Shown here in pieces: positions 54,241 through 63,998 of a stretch of 64,000 nucleotides of DNA (positions are counted from its first letter, which is position 1; every line of letters begins with the position of its first letter). Position numbers and translations under genes: made by a program. The notes below the pieces were generated by a model that searched no databases, was not told where the DNA came from, and was given only the letters and a program-made list of their open reading frames with translations. This DNA is from CAVVSQ01 sp963848825 (GTDB lineage Bacteria; Planctomycetota; Planctomycetia; Gemmatales; Gemmataceae), in contig CAWKFA010000003.1 in the NCBI GenBank assembly GCA_963848825.1, forward strand, positions 32,010 to 96,009, read 5' to 3'.

Positions 54241-54279
54241 CTGGCAAGGATTCGGGTTCTTTGCTCGAATTCTTGCCAG
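54241..54279 (+). terminator. Hairpin after the PilM-type operon
   Basis: CTGGCAAGGATTCG and CGAATTCTTGCCAG form a 14-bp stem (one G-U) with an 11-nt loop, 31 nt after the stop codon. The tail TTGGTCTAT is only moderately U-rich. Confidence 0.65.
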
Positions 54280-54504
54280 TTGGTCTATCAAGCTAACGCC
54301 ATGGCCCGGCGGCTGGCAATGGGCTCATACCTGCTACTTTCGCGAATTTTGACTTTTTCCCAAATATCCTCTCTCGTTTTTCCGATAGTTTCTCCAGGTC
54401 CCCCGGAATCCCGCCTGTTGACGGCACAGGCCTCTCCCCTTAAGGATTTGACACCGGAGAACTATGCGCTAGAATTAACTGGGAAGAATGAGGAGGCCTG
54501 GGAT

Positions 54505-55023
54505 ATGTGGTATTACGATGCCGATCACCCTCTCCGCCGTTACTTTTCCGGCTTAACGGAACAAACCTTCATTGATTCTCTCGGCGTGGCCGACCCGGGA
54601 CTCGTCGATTACCTATCGCTCCTTTTAGCTCGTTTTGTCCACATCGACGCCTTGCACCGGCTGCACGCCGACTCTGGCAAGACGCTCGAAGAAGTCGCCG
54701 ACATGCTAATGCAGGCCGAGGAAATGCCAGCGGGCCGAACCAGCCGCGAGGTGCATCGCCATATCGGCGATTACACCCTCTTCTGGACGGGCGTGTATCC
54801 CGAAGCCCTCAAACGGCTTCGTTCCGTCATGCGTAAAGATCATTTCGTCGATTATTGCAACCAGGGCAAACGTTCCTACCTTATCGCCAGCTCCTTCGCG
54901 GAAGGACCTTACCGCGACGAGGCCCCGGTTTTGCGCCGGCTGAGCGAACAATTCGAAATGTGCGCTTATGGCCTGAGCCAGGTCCGCAAGGAATGGGAAC
55001 ACGTCCAGGCGGGCAAGAAATAG
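54505..55023 (+). CDS. Unrecognised 172-residue protein
   Basis: The frame is open further upstream, but ATG 54505 (MWYYDADHPLRRYFSGLTEQ) has a perfect AGGAGG 9 nt before it and is taken as the start. The protein looks mainly helical: DYLSLLLARFVHIDALHRLH, KTLEEVADMLMQAEEMPAGR, REVHRHIGDYTLFWTGVYPEALKRL, then YCNQGKRSYLIASSF. No signal peptide or membrane segment. It reads like a compact soluble regulatory or conserved hypothetical protein; I know no function. It stands alone, downstream of a terminator-like hairpin. Confidence 0.65.
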   Translation: MWYYDADHPLRRYFSGLTEQTFIDSLGVADPGLVDYLSLLLARFVHIDALHRLHADSGKTLEEVADMLMQAEEMPAGRTSREVHRHIGDYTLFWTGVYPEALKRLRSVMRKDHFVDYCNQGKRSYLIASSFAEGPYRDEAPVLRRLSEQFEMCAYGLSQVRKEWEHVQAGKK

Positions 55024-55224
55024 CGCCCGTTCGTGAAACACTTTCGATCTTCCTGTGCTGACATATCTATGTCAATTTGCCGCCTGCGCAGTTCGCCCGC
55101 CAGGTGTCCTTTGGGCTTCGAATGCGCAGCCGCGAGAAATCCCTGCGTTGCTCGTCCGGTGGACAAGCTATGCGAGCTGGCCACGTAAAACGGTATGTTG
55201 GTAGGCAAGTCCGCGACTGGTCCA

Positions 55225-56376
55225 TCAAATCCGCACGAAAATCTTCTGCCGGTACATCCATAGCAAAATCAGCCAGAAGATAAGCAGCACGGCGCCGCCG
55301 GCGGCCAGGGGTTCATAGACGCCGAAGGGTTTGAAGATATCGGCACCGAGGTGGGTTTTGAGCGAGCTCAGGATGAACTTGTCCATGAGGTGCACGAGGC
55401 AATAAATGGCGATGGAGTTCATGCCGATGACGATCAAGGGGAAGGCCCAAAAGCGAAAACGTAGCGCATCCATGACCAGATAAAAGGCCGCGAGAATCAG
55501 CAAACACCAGCCGCCGCTGTACAGGGTCCATGAGGGGGTCCAGATGCGTTTGACGATGGGGCAAATGCCGGCGTAATCCAGTCCCAGGCCAGCCGCCAGA
55601 AGGATAAGGCCGGCGACGACCAGCAGACTTATTTTCTCCAGACGTGAGCCGCTGCCCTTGAGCCAGCCCCCGGCAATGAGGCCAATAATCATCGTGCCCA
55701 GGGTTGGAATAAAGCTGAGCGTGGCGTAGCCGCCGCCGTTGGCCACGAACGGGCGCTGGCGTGGGAACAGGTTGAGAAACCACTGGTCGAAGGCCCAGGC
55801 GACGTTGGTGTTTTTGTTCCAGTGGGCCGTGAAATCGGTGACGTCCGGCGGCAACGGGTAAAGCGCGAAGGCCCCCCAATAACCCACCAGGATGACAGCG
55901 AGAACAAGAAATTGCACCAGCCGGGAGCAAAAGCCCAGCAAAAACAAGAAGGTATAGCCCAGGCCTATCTGCGTGAGCGTATCCTCGAACGTGAAATTGG
56001 TCTGGCGGGCACCCACCGAGCGCAGGAAAATGCCCAAAAGGACCAGCAGCAGCGACCGCCACAGGGCGTGAACCAGGAGGCGGCCAAAGCCTTGCCCTTG
56101 CGCCTGCCGTTTGGCCAGCGAAAAGGGCAGGGCCACGCCGACGAGTAATGAAAACGACGGCTGGATCAGGTCGTGCAAGGAGCAGCCGGTCCAGTCGACG
56201 TGGTTGGTGTGAAACGACAACAGGCCCCAGATGGGCTCATCGGGAAAGGCCCGCGCCACCTGGCCAATACGCAGCAGCTCGGCCATCATCAGAAACATGA
56301 CGAAGCCGCGGTAGGCATCCACCGAGCTGACGCGTTCCGGTGCGGCGGAGGGGGTAACCTCTTCGTCAGTCCCCAT
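55225..56376 (-). CDS. DUF5009 / heparan-alpha-glucosaminide acetyltransferase-like membrane protein
   Basis: 383 residues with about ten membrane segments. Signatures of the NagX/HGSNAT-like group: VSSVDAYRGFVMFLMMAELL at the start, HVDWTGCSLHDLIQPSFSLLVGVALPFS, and C-terminal FPLIVIGMNSIAIYCLVHLMD. Known members move acetyl groups across membranes onto amino sugars; the substrate here is not known. The start codon overlaps the end of the PVC cytochrome gene by 11 bp, so the two are probably translated together. Confidence 0.82.
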   Translation of the reverse strand: MGTDEEVTPSAAPERVSSVDAYRGFVMFLMMAELLRIGQVARAFPDEPIWGLLSFHTNHVDWTGCSLHDLIQPSFSLLVGVALPFSLAKRQAQGQGFGRLLVHALWRSLLLVLLGIFLRSVGARQTNFTFEDTLTQIGLGYTFLFLLGFCSRLVQFLVLAVILVGYWGAFALYPLPPDVTDFTAHWNKNTNVAWAFDQWFLNLFPRQRPFVANGGGYATLSFIPTLGTMIIGLIAGGWLKGSGSRLEKISLLVVAGLILLAAGLGLDYAGICPIVKRIWTPSWTLYSGGWCLLILAAFYLVMDALRFRFWAFPLIVIGMNSIAIYCLVHLMDKFILSSLKTHLGADIFKPFGVYEPLAAGGAVLLIFWLILLWMYRQKIFVRI

Positions 56377-59300
56377 TCACCACCTCGAAAGTGGCCTTGG
56401 ATGCCGTGGGTCTGCGTAACTCCACCCTCAGCGTCGGCTCGGGATTATCGCCCAGCACCACGCGTACGGTAACGACATGGCGGCCCTGGCTGAGCGGCAC
56501 AATAGCCTTCCCCTGTTTCTCGAAGGCATCTTCATCGACCCAGAAGGTGACCGGTTCCTTGGACTCGACCAGGAGCTGTACCGGGCCTTCCTTTTTCACC
56601 AGGATATCGCCCTGGAGATACAGGACCTTGGGCTGATCGGCACGGCGCAAACCGTCCAAAAGCAATTTGCCGCCGACCGTGGCATAAATAGTCTCCCAGC
56701 TTTCCGGGCTGGCATGCAGCAGACTATCGCGAACGATTTCGCGATTGGGTATCCCTTCCAGCAGCGGCGCCGGCACATCGCGCAGGCGCTTCCAGCGCTG
56801 CACGGTCGTTGCCGTGCGCAACTGGAACGGCCCCGGCTTGCCCAGCTCGGAAACGAAGCGAATCAGGTCGAGCTGCTCGCCGTGCGTCAGAAACCTGGTA
56901 ATGCCTTCGGGCATGAGCGATTTACCGTTTTCCTCGGTGTCGATGTCGGACAGGGCAATCTTGTGGATTTTGCCGGTCGCGTCCTTGAGCACGACGTTGT
57001 TCTTGTTGCGCTCGACCTGAATGCCGGTGACGACCAGGCCCGAATTGGTCGCGATCACCTTGGTGATGTATTCCTCCTTGATGGCCAGGCTGGGATCGAG
57101 AATGGAAGTCACGATATAGTCGAGCGGCGAAGCGCCGCCGACGGGGCCGAGGTCGGGTCCAATGTTGCCGCCGGCCTTGCTGATGGCGTGGCATTTGAGG
57201 CAACCCAGGTCAGCACGGTGAAAGACGCGCTCGCCCCGCGCTGCGTCCCCCTTGGCCAAAACTTCGCTGACGATCTTGGAGACCTCCCCCGGAGTGGGGG
57301 GTTTGTTGGCGCCCTCCAGGCCAGCGAACTTGCCGGCCACGTTGGCCAGGGCGGCGTCGTTGCGTCCCGCCAGCAGCATCGCGCGCAGAATGCGCTTGGC
57401 GCCGTCGGTAGAAACCTTTTCCTTGGCGAGGGCGGCTGCCAGCGCCTCGGAACCTTCCTTGCGCTGCAGAAAAGCCTCGATCACCGGCCCTGGATCGTCT
57501 CTTTCGGTGGCGATGGCGAGAGCGCCGGCCGCCGCGCTGGCTCCGGCCTTGAGGTCTGTCCTGGCAATGGCGACCGCGGCCCGAAACCTGACGCCGGCCG
57601 GATTGGGCGGCGCCGCCAGTTCCTGAAGAATGGCAGCGCTATCCGGCCCCGTCAAAACAGCCAAACTGTCAATGGCGGCCAGGCGCACCTGGGACGGAGC
57701 CTTGTCGTCCTTGGCGATGCGGCGCAGTTCGCCTGCCGCGTCATTGACCTTCCACGCCGCCGCCAGACGGATAGCCGCCGCTTGTAGGCCCGTGTCGCTG
57801 GCCGTGCTGGCCAACAATGTTTGGACAGCCTCCACCGTGAATTTGGGCTGCACGTGCCGCAAGCTGGCCGCTTCCGCCAGCCAACCTAGAACCTGCTTGC
57901 GCACGGCGGGGGTGAGAACACCCGCCTTGGCGGCCCGTTGCCAAAGTACATCCAGTTCCGCGGGCGTGCCCAGGCGAATAATGCTTTCCATCAGGGCCGG
58001 CTTGCGTGCCGCGGATACTTGAGCCTTGTCTAACATCTTGAGCAGGCTCTTGGCGGTATTCTTGGTGTCGAGTTTGCCCTCGCCCCCCAGGCGCTTTTCG
58101 AGCGTATTGATGGTTTCATTAAAGGTGTACTGAAGGTACTGATCATCCGGATGGGTGAGCAATTCCAGCGCGACATTCAAGGCGCCCTCGTCATGGAAGA
58201 AACTCATGGCCCGGATCGCTTCCAGGCGAACGCGCGGATGCACGTCGTTGATCTGCGTCTGCAGGAGTTCCAGCGGTTCCTTGACCCGGTCGCGCCAATA
58301 GCACAAAACACGCGTTGCGGCGGCGCGGGCGTGGAAATCCGGAGACCGCAGCACCTGCCGCAACAAATCTTCGTTCACGACGTTATGGTTCTGGAAGAGC
58401 CAAAGACCTTCCAGCCGATGGTGCTCGTATTCCGCGTCTTTGGGGTCCAGCGCTTCGATCCACTTACGCGTCGCGGCGATGACGTCGTTCGTTGGCCGTG
58501 CCCCCAGCTCGGTGCGCGTGGTGTAACGCACGCGGTCCTCCGACGATTTCAGGTTCTCCAGCAGGTTGCTGATCGGTTCGCCCGCGATCTTGGTAGGCTT
58601 CAGGAGCGGCCGGCCTTCGTAAGTGATGCGGTAGATACGGCCATGATCCCGATTGCGGTTGGGATCGCGTAGATTGTGTTGCATGTGGCCGATGATCGGA
58701 TTGTGCCAGTCCAGGAAATAGATGGCCCCGTCCGGCCCAACGCGAAGGTCCGATGGCCTGAAGTTCGGGTCCTTCGAGGAGACCAGCGGGTCGGTTTCGA
58801 TCCCCTCGAAGCTGGCCCCGTTGTCCTTAAATTTGTACTGCAAGATCCCCTGAAAGCCTATCACATTGCACACCAGCAAATTGCCCTGATTTTCCGGCGG
58901 GAAATGACTGCTTGAGAGAATCTCTGTTCCGGCACAGGGGCGTGTTTTTGGCTTGTAGAGCAGCGGCGGCCGCCCGTGGCGCTGCGGGAAATCGGTCTGA
59001 CCGGAGAAGAGTGTCGCGTGAAAAGGCACTGCGCCTGTGCCGTCGATGACGATATCCTGGCCCCAGCGATCGAAAACATGGCCATGAGGGTTGGCGAAGC
59101 CGAAATTCACGTACGTTTCGAATTTTTGCGTGCGGGGTTCGTAGCGGTAGACACCGGCGTTGGTGTTGCGCCACGGGCGGCCCGTAGGGCGTTTCGACCT
59201 GCGTATGATGGAACGTTCCTTCCTGAAAATAAAGGGCCCCGCCGCCATCGAAAACAAAGCTGTTCGAGGCGTGGTGGGTGTCGGCCGAGTCCAGGCCGTG

Positions 59301-60737
59301 TAGAACACTCACGCGCATGTCGGCCTTGTCGTTGCCGGTCGTGTCCTTGAGGAAAACGATGTTGGGTTGCTGGGCGACAATGACGCCGCCATTCCAAAAG
59401 GCGAAGCCGGTCGGGCAATGGAGATTGTCGGCGAAAACGGTCATCTTGTCGGCCTTGCCAGTGCCCTTGGTGTCCTCAAAAATAAGGAGCTTGTCATCCA
59501 TCGGCCCCTTGGGCTTCCAGTGCGGATAGGTGTGCCAGACCGCCACCCAGAGCCGGCCTTTGGTGTCCCAGGACATCTGCACCGGATTCGTAAGCGCCGG
59601 CCAGTCCTTCTCCGAGGCGAACAGGTTCACCTTCATTCCCTTGGCGACAGTCATTTTGGCAATGGCATCGTCCGGGTCGAGGAAGATATGCTTGCCTTCC
59701 GGCAGCGGGCCGGGCTTGTTCGTCTTCACTTCCAGGAAAGGCGCGGTGTTGCTGTCATCGACCTTGGTATCGCGGCCCTGGGCGACCGCCCAGATGCGCT
59801 GGTCACGGTTTGCGGCCATCGTGTCCAGGATCTCCATCTCGCGATCCATGACCTCCTTGTTGGTCTGATTGTTGAAGCGCAGCTTCGAGCGTTCGCCATA
59901 GACCGAGTAGCCATCGACGGTCCGATAGCGATTGAACCAGACGAAGTTGCGGTCGAGCACGGCCCGGCGCAGGTCCTCCAGCTTGTCCGTGTCGCGGCGC
60001 GGCTCCGGGCTAGCGGCGAACAGTGCCTTGTCGATGATCTGGGCGACCAGTTCGTTGCCTCGCTCGTTGAGGTGGATGCCGTTAATGGTGTAGGGCTGTT
60101 TGGCCTTCGCGTACGCCGCCTTGGTGGGGTGGAAGAGATCGACAAAGGGCAGCTTATTCTCACGGGCGACCTCGGCCATCACGGCTGTATAGCGCTCGAG
60201 CCGTTGATTGTTGGCGCTGCCGTCGGGAAGATTGCGATCATGCAGGTCCTCATGGGCGATTGGCGAAAAGAGGACGAGCCGGGCCGGCGACTTGTCGTTA
60301 TATTTCTGGCTGGTCGTTTTCTTGATGAAGTCTTGAAGGTCGCGTTTGAAATTGGCGACGCCCGCTTCCCCGGCAAAGGACTCGTTATAGCCAAAGAACG
60401 CGAAAACCACGTCGGTCTTGGTTTTGGTTAGCCAATCATCAGGGCGGCCGAAGTTGGCGGAGCGCAGGCGAACCTTCAGCTCGTCGGCGCTAAAGCCAAG
60501 ATTGCGAAAGACAAGGTCAAGCTTGGGAAAGCGGCTTTGGAAATAGGTCTCCAGCCAGCCATCATGCTGCATCCGCTCGGCGAGGGTCCCGCCGATGATA
60601 CTGATATGGTCCTTGGGCGCCAGTTCCAGGGCTTGCGGCGCCTGCGCCTGAGCCACGCCGGCGCCCGCGAGCATTATAAACAACGCCAAGCGCTTGGTCG
60701 CGGCACGGAAAACCGCGCCCGAAAGGTACAACGACAT
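56366..60737 (-). CDS. GDSL-like plus PVC-type cytochrome c and HEAT-repeat protein (one frame break)
   Basis: About 1,457 residues. Signal peptide at the N-terminus (LALFIMLAGAGVAQAQA). Residues about 40-260 are an SGNH/GDSL-like domain (ISIIGGTLAERMQHDGWLE, FAFFGYNES, YTINGIHLNERGNEL). Next is a PVC-type beta-propeller (WDTKGRLWVAVWHTYPHW, CPTGFAFWNGGVIVAQQPNI, VFDGGGALYFQEGTFH, VGPDGAIYFLDWHNPIIG), then HEAT-like helical repeats and a cytochrome c site LGCLKCHAISKAGGNIGPDL with ITRFLTHGEQLDLIRFV. A beta-sandwich closes the C-terminus. Such proteins are hallmark planctomycete periplasmic proteins, thought to take part in carbohydrate oxidation. Start 60737 (MSLYLSGAVF) has AAAGGA upstream. 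Frame break near 59165. Confidence 0.85.
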
Positions 60738-60866
60738 GAGAGTTTCCTTTGAACAGCATCTGTAGGGGAATGTAAAAAACATTCTACCGGAGACGTGTAG
60801 CCCGGTCCACCAGGTGAAATGAAAAAGGTTCGTGATTTATGGGGGTTAGCGCTAGCCCAGCGCCGT

Positions 60867-61779
60867 TCACACCTGGGTCCATTCGAAGAAGCCTAATTGT
60901 TCCAGCCTGTCGCGCAGCGCTGCCTGGTCTGGTGCGTTGAGGCTAGCGTTCGGCAACCGGGCGGGGCCGACCTCGACCCCCAGGAAGCCCATCACTGCCT
61001 TGGCCGCGCCCAGGTAACCGAAACTGGCCAACAGCTCGATAAGCTGGACAGAACGATACTGCTCGGCCCGCGCCGCATCGAGATCGCCACGCACGAAGGC
61101 GGCGATCAAGCGGTTATAAAGGGGCGCGGCGAAATTGTAACTGCTGCCCACCGCGCCGACCGCGCCGCAGGCCAGCGCCGCCAACAGGGCTTCGTCCACA
61201 CCCCAGGGCATGTCGAAGAGCCCGTCCGCGACATGGAGGCATTTCTGATACGCCATCAAATCGCAGTTGGTGAACTTGATACCCGCCAGGGTGGGCACCT
61301 GACGTGCGGCGATTTCCAGAAAGTCGGGCATCGACAGGTGCACGCCGGTCAGCGTGGGGATGTCGTAGAAATAAAATGGCAGCTGCCGGCGCCGCTCCCG
61401 CTATATCCGCGCAACAGCCGGCAAGAATGTCCAGCGTCTTGGGCTTGAAATAGCTTGGAGCCAGCGCGGCGATGCCGTCGGCACGCAGGCGCTGCGCACT
61501 GGCGGCCAGCGTCCTCGCGTCGGCCAGGCAATTTGAGCCAACGTGGACGATGAGCTTTAACTTCGAGCCGCGCACCACGTCACTCCAGCGCGCGGACAGT
61601 GCCAGGCGTTCCTCGACAGTCAACGAGTGACTTTCGCCCGTGCTGCCGCCGATGAAGACTGTCCTCACACCGCTGGCGACAAGGTGTTCAGCCTGCCTGC
61701 CGACGGCCGCCAGGTTCAGCTGGCCCTGGCGGTCGAAGGGCGTATGCGTGGCGGCGACGAGGCCGGTCAGCTTCATCAT
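60867..61779 (-). CDS. DapA/NanA-family lyase (N-acetylneuraminate lyase-like), one frame break
   Basis: Class I aldolase-type TIM barrel, about 304 residues, starting MMKLTGLVAATHTPFDRQG; AGGAG lies 8 nt upstream. Family marks: VFIGGSTGESHSLTVEERL, LKLIVHVGSNCLADA, FYFYDIPTLTGVHLSMPDFLE (Tyr), LAGIKFTNCDLM (Schiff-base Lys) and PWGVDEALLAALACGAVGAVGSSYNF. The YDIPTLTGV and GIKFTN spacing is nearer to N-acetylneuraminate lyase than to dihydrodipicolinate synthase, but substrate is uncertain. Frame break near 61377. It is transcribed toward the PVC cytochrome gene, 129 nt upstream of it. Confidence 0.8.
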
Positions 61780-61881
61780 GGACGTTGCTCCTGTTTCCAC
61801 GGAAGAAAAGATAACCCGATCCATTCCAGAACGAATGTCCAGGGCGGCGCATTCCCCAGCTTTTATCGTAATAATGGATTT

Positions 61882-62385
61882 ATGAACATTCGCCTCGAAG
61901 CACCTGGTGATCAGGACCCCATCCGCCAGGTCAACCGCCTGGCGTTTGGGCGCGACGACGAAGCCCGGCTTGTTGACCAGCTACGGCATGGCAAATTCGC
62001 ACGCCTCTCCCTGGTAGCCGAGCAAGACGGGCAAATCGTCGGCCACATCCTCTTCAGTGACCTATCCATTATCACCGAGGCCGGCACGCTTGCCGCCTTG
62101 GCCCTGGCCCCGATGGCAGTCTTACCTGAATTTCAGAACCAGGGCATCGGCTCCGCGCTGGTACGCGCGGGGCTAGAAATGTGCCGGACCCGCGGCCAGC
62201 GCATTATTATCGTGCTTGGCCATCCGACTTTTTATCCGCGTTTCGGCTTTTCAGCGAAACTCGCCGCGACCCTGTCGTCCCCTTACGGCGGCGATGACTC
62301 CTGGATGGCCCTGGAATTAGTGCCGGGAGCGCTCGCTGGGGTGGTGGGCCGGGTGCAATATGCGCCGCCGTTTGAGGAACTGTAG
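61882..62385 (+). CDS. GNAT-family N-acetyltransferase
   Basis: 167 residues, MNIRLEAPGDQDPIRQVN onward. GNAT fold: RLSLVAEQDGQIVGHILFSDL (strand pair), LAPMAVLPEFQNQGIGSALVRAGLEMCR with the acetyl-CoA loop QNQGIGSAL, and VLGHPTFYPRFGFSA, typical of the YhbS-like group. It transfers acetyl from acetyl-CoA to an unknown amine. The gene is divergent from the lyase gene; the 102-bp gap holds the start regions of both. Confidence 0.9.
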   Translation: MNIRLEAPGDQDPIRQVNRLAFGRDDEARLVDQLRHGKFARLSLVAEQDGQIVGHILFSDLSIITEAGTLAALALAPMAVLPEFQNQGIGSALVRAGLEMCRTRGQRIIIVLGHPTFYPRFGFSAKLAATLSSPYGGDDSWMALELVPGALAGVVGRVQYAPPFEEL

Positions 62386-62394
62386 ATCTGTTTT

Positions 62395-62434
62395 GTGCAA
62401 ACAAATGCAAACTGACGTGCAAACGAAATGCAAC
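62395..62434 (+). repeat. Short direct repeat before the methyltransferase gene
   Basis: GTGCAAACAAATGCAAAC at 62395 and GTGCAAACGAAATGCAAC at 62417, spaced 22 bp (about two helical turns). The second copy includes the putative ATG. It could be an operator-like site; no regulator is known. Confidence 0.4.
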
Positions 62435-63513
62435 AAACGAGCTTGAATACGAAACCGTACAAAGGTTGGGGCATGGAGGGGTTGATCGCCCGCTGGTACG
62501 CAGGCAACACCAGCAAGAGTATCGAACTCCTTCGCAAAGAGGCCCAAGAAATTGCCCGTCAAATGCCTGTCGGCAGCGACGTCCTGGAGGTCGCCCCCGG
62601 ACCTGGTTTTCTGGCCATCGAGCTTGCCAAGCTCGGCTCCTATTGCATCGTCGGTGTGGACATCAGCAAGACTTTCGTCCGTATCGCCACTGAGAATGCG
62701 GTCAAAGCCGGGGTAGAAGTCGCTTTTCGGGAAGGTAATGCCTCTCAGTTACCCTTCGAGGCCGCCTCGTTTGATTTCGTTTATTGCCGAGCCGCGTTTA
62801 AAAACTTCTCCGAGCCCATTCAGGCCCTCAACGAGATATATCGAGTGCTGAAACCGGGCGGCACTGCCTTGATTCGCGACATGCGCAGAGACGCCACGGC
62901 CACGGCAATAAACACTGCCGTCCAGGCGATGGGACTGGGCTGGATCAACTCGTTGCTCACACGATGGATCTTGAGCGGCCTTCGCAGGCGTGCGTATTCA
63001 GAAGATGATTTTAGGAAGATGGTCGCCCAGACGCCTTTCAAGATTTGCGATATCAAGTATGAGCTGATCGGCGTCGAGGTTTCGTTGCGCAAGACCGGCC
63101 CATACGTGATGCCGACGGGGCAGCCACCCGTTCACTTGACGGTAAGCCGTATCATTGCCGATCCAAAGCCGTCGTACGAATGGCAAGAAGAGCGCACTTT
63201 CAAGTGGAGGGACGGAGCGTGGCGGATTACTTTTCACGATCCAGTCGAATTCCATATGGGGGCGGTTGCCTGGAGGGCAGAATTAATCTGTGGCGAAAAG
63301 GACGTGTCTTCTAGCCACCAGAAATTGAAATTAGAGGGCCTTAGTTTGCCCCATAAGTACCAGCCGTGGTGTTATGAAAAACCTGTACTTACGCTCAGTT
63401 GGTGGTTTAACAATAAACCTTATGCAAATACGTGCCTTTACAATGCCGAAGACTCCCGTTTGGTCGAGCTGTCCTTGAACAACTGGCCGACGGAATTACA
63501 GTGGCGCCAGTAG
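62428..63513 (+). CDS. Class I SAM-dependent methyltransferase with C-terminal extension
   Basis: 361 residues. Residues about 10-215 are a class I methyltransferase: GMEGLIARWYAGNTSKSIE, motif I VLEVAPGPGFLAIELAKLG, CIVGVDISKTFV, GNASQLPFEAASFDFVYCRAAFKNF, YRVLKPGGTALIRDMRR. About 145 residues follow that I cannot assign (SYEWQEERTFKWRDGAWRIT ... TLSWWFNNKPYANTCLYN). Relatives of this enzyme usually stop near residue 215, so this is either an added domain or a fusion caused by a lost base. The end overlaps the next frame, which may be the true continuation. Substrate unknown. Confidence 0.75.
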   Translation: MQQTSLNTKPYKGWGMEGLIARWYAGNTSKSIELLRKEAQEIARQMPVGSDVLEVAPGPGFLAIELAKLGSYCIVGVDISKTFVRIATENAVKAGVEVAFREGNASQLPFEAASFDFVYCRAAFKNFSEPIQALNEIYRVLKPGGTALIRDMRRDATATAINTAVQAMGLGWINSLLTRWILSGLRRRAYSEDDFRKMVAQTPFKICDIKYELIGVEVSLRKTGPYVMPTGQPPVHLTVSRIIADPKPSYEWQEERTFKWRDGAWRITFHDPVEFHMGAVAWRAELICGEKDVSSSHQKLKLEGLSLPHKYQPWCYEKPVLTLSWWFNNKPYANTCLYNAEDSRLVELSLNNWPTELQWRQ

Positions 63514-63998
63514 GAGATTTGCTCGCGATCACTCACCCGGAGGGCATTAGCCTTTTTCGCAACGAAGCGTCGGTCCCACAGATCATTCCAATCTGCCAAC
63601 CGAAATCCGAATACCCGCAGACGTTTTGGTGGCCCGACGGCCGGCGTCTTTTCGTAGTGCGGCGAGAATTCCTGAACACTAGAACCAAGATTATTTTCTT
63701 TGACGCGCATGATACGCTGTATTCAGGCTCGATCGATTTCGATCCGTCCGATTTGCTGCCCTATAACCAGGCCGCATATGAGAAGATCGATCGCCAGCGT
63801 TATTCTTTGCACATTGGGCCCGGGGTCAAGTGTGTTGGTGCCTTGCTCGACACATGGTCCAATCTTCAATTCGACAGCAAGCGGCGCATTTTGCATGGCC
63901 GCGTTTTTCGACCGGTCGGGCCTTGCCAACAAGATGAAGAGGGGACCTGGTGCGCGGTAAAAGCGGTAAGCATCGAAGTCGTCATTAACGGGTTTTAG
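63432..63998 (+). CDS. Unrecognised protein, possibly continuing the preceding gene
   Basis: The frame is open for 188 codons; credible protein sequence starts near 63495 (DGITVAPVGDLLAITHPEGISLF) and includes FWWPDGRRLFVVRRE and IIFFDAHDTLYSGSIDFDP, with a beta-propeller-like flavour. It ends VSIEVVINGF just before the window edge. The first 20 codons overlap the preceding gene in another frame and have no clear start signal, so a single frame break near 63440-63500 joining both is plausible. Family unknown. Confidence 0.45.
   Translation: MPLQCRRLPFGRAVLEQLADGITVAPVGDLLAITHPEGISLFRNEASVPQIIPICQPKSEYPQTFWWPDGRRLFVVRREFLNTRTKIIFFDAHDTLYSGSIDFDPSDLLPYNQAAYEKIDRQRYSLHIGPGVKCVGALLDTWSNLQFDSKRRILHGRVFRPVGPCQQDEEGTWCAVKAVSIEVVINGF

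Noticed and set aside
55024..55224. A small gene in the gap between the 172-residue protein and the acyltransferase
   Set aside because: Open frames here are short, Arg/Ser-rich and lack a ribosome-binding site; nothing recognisable.
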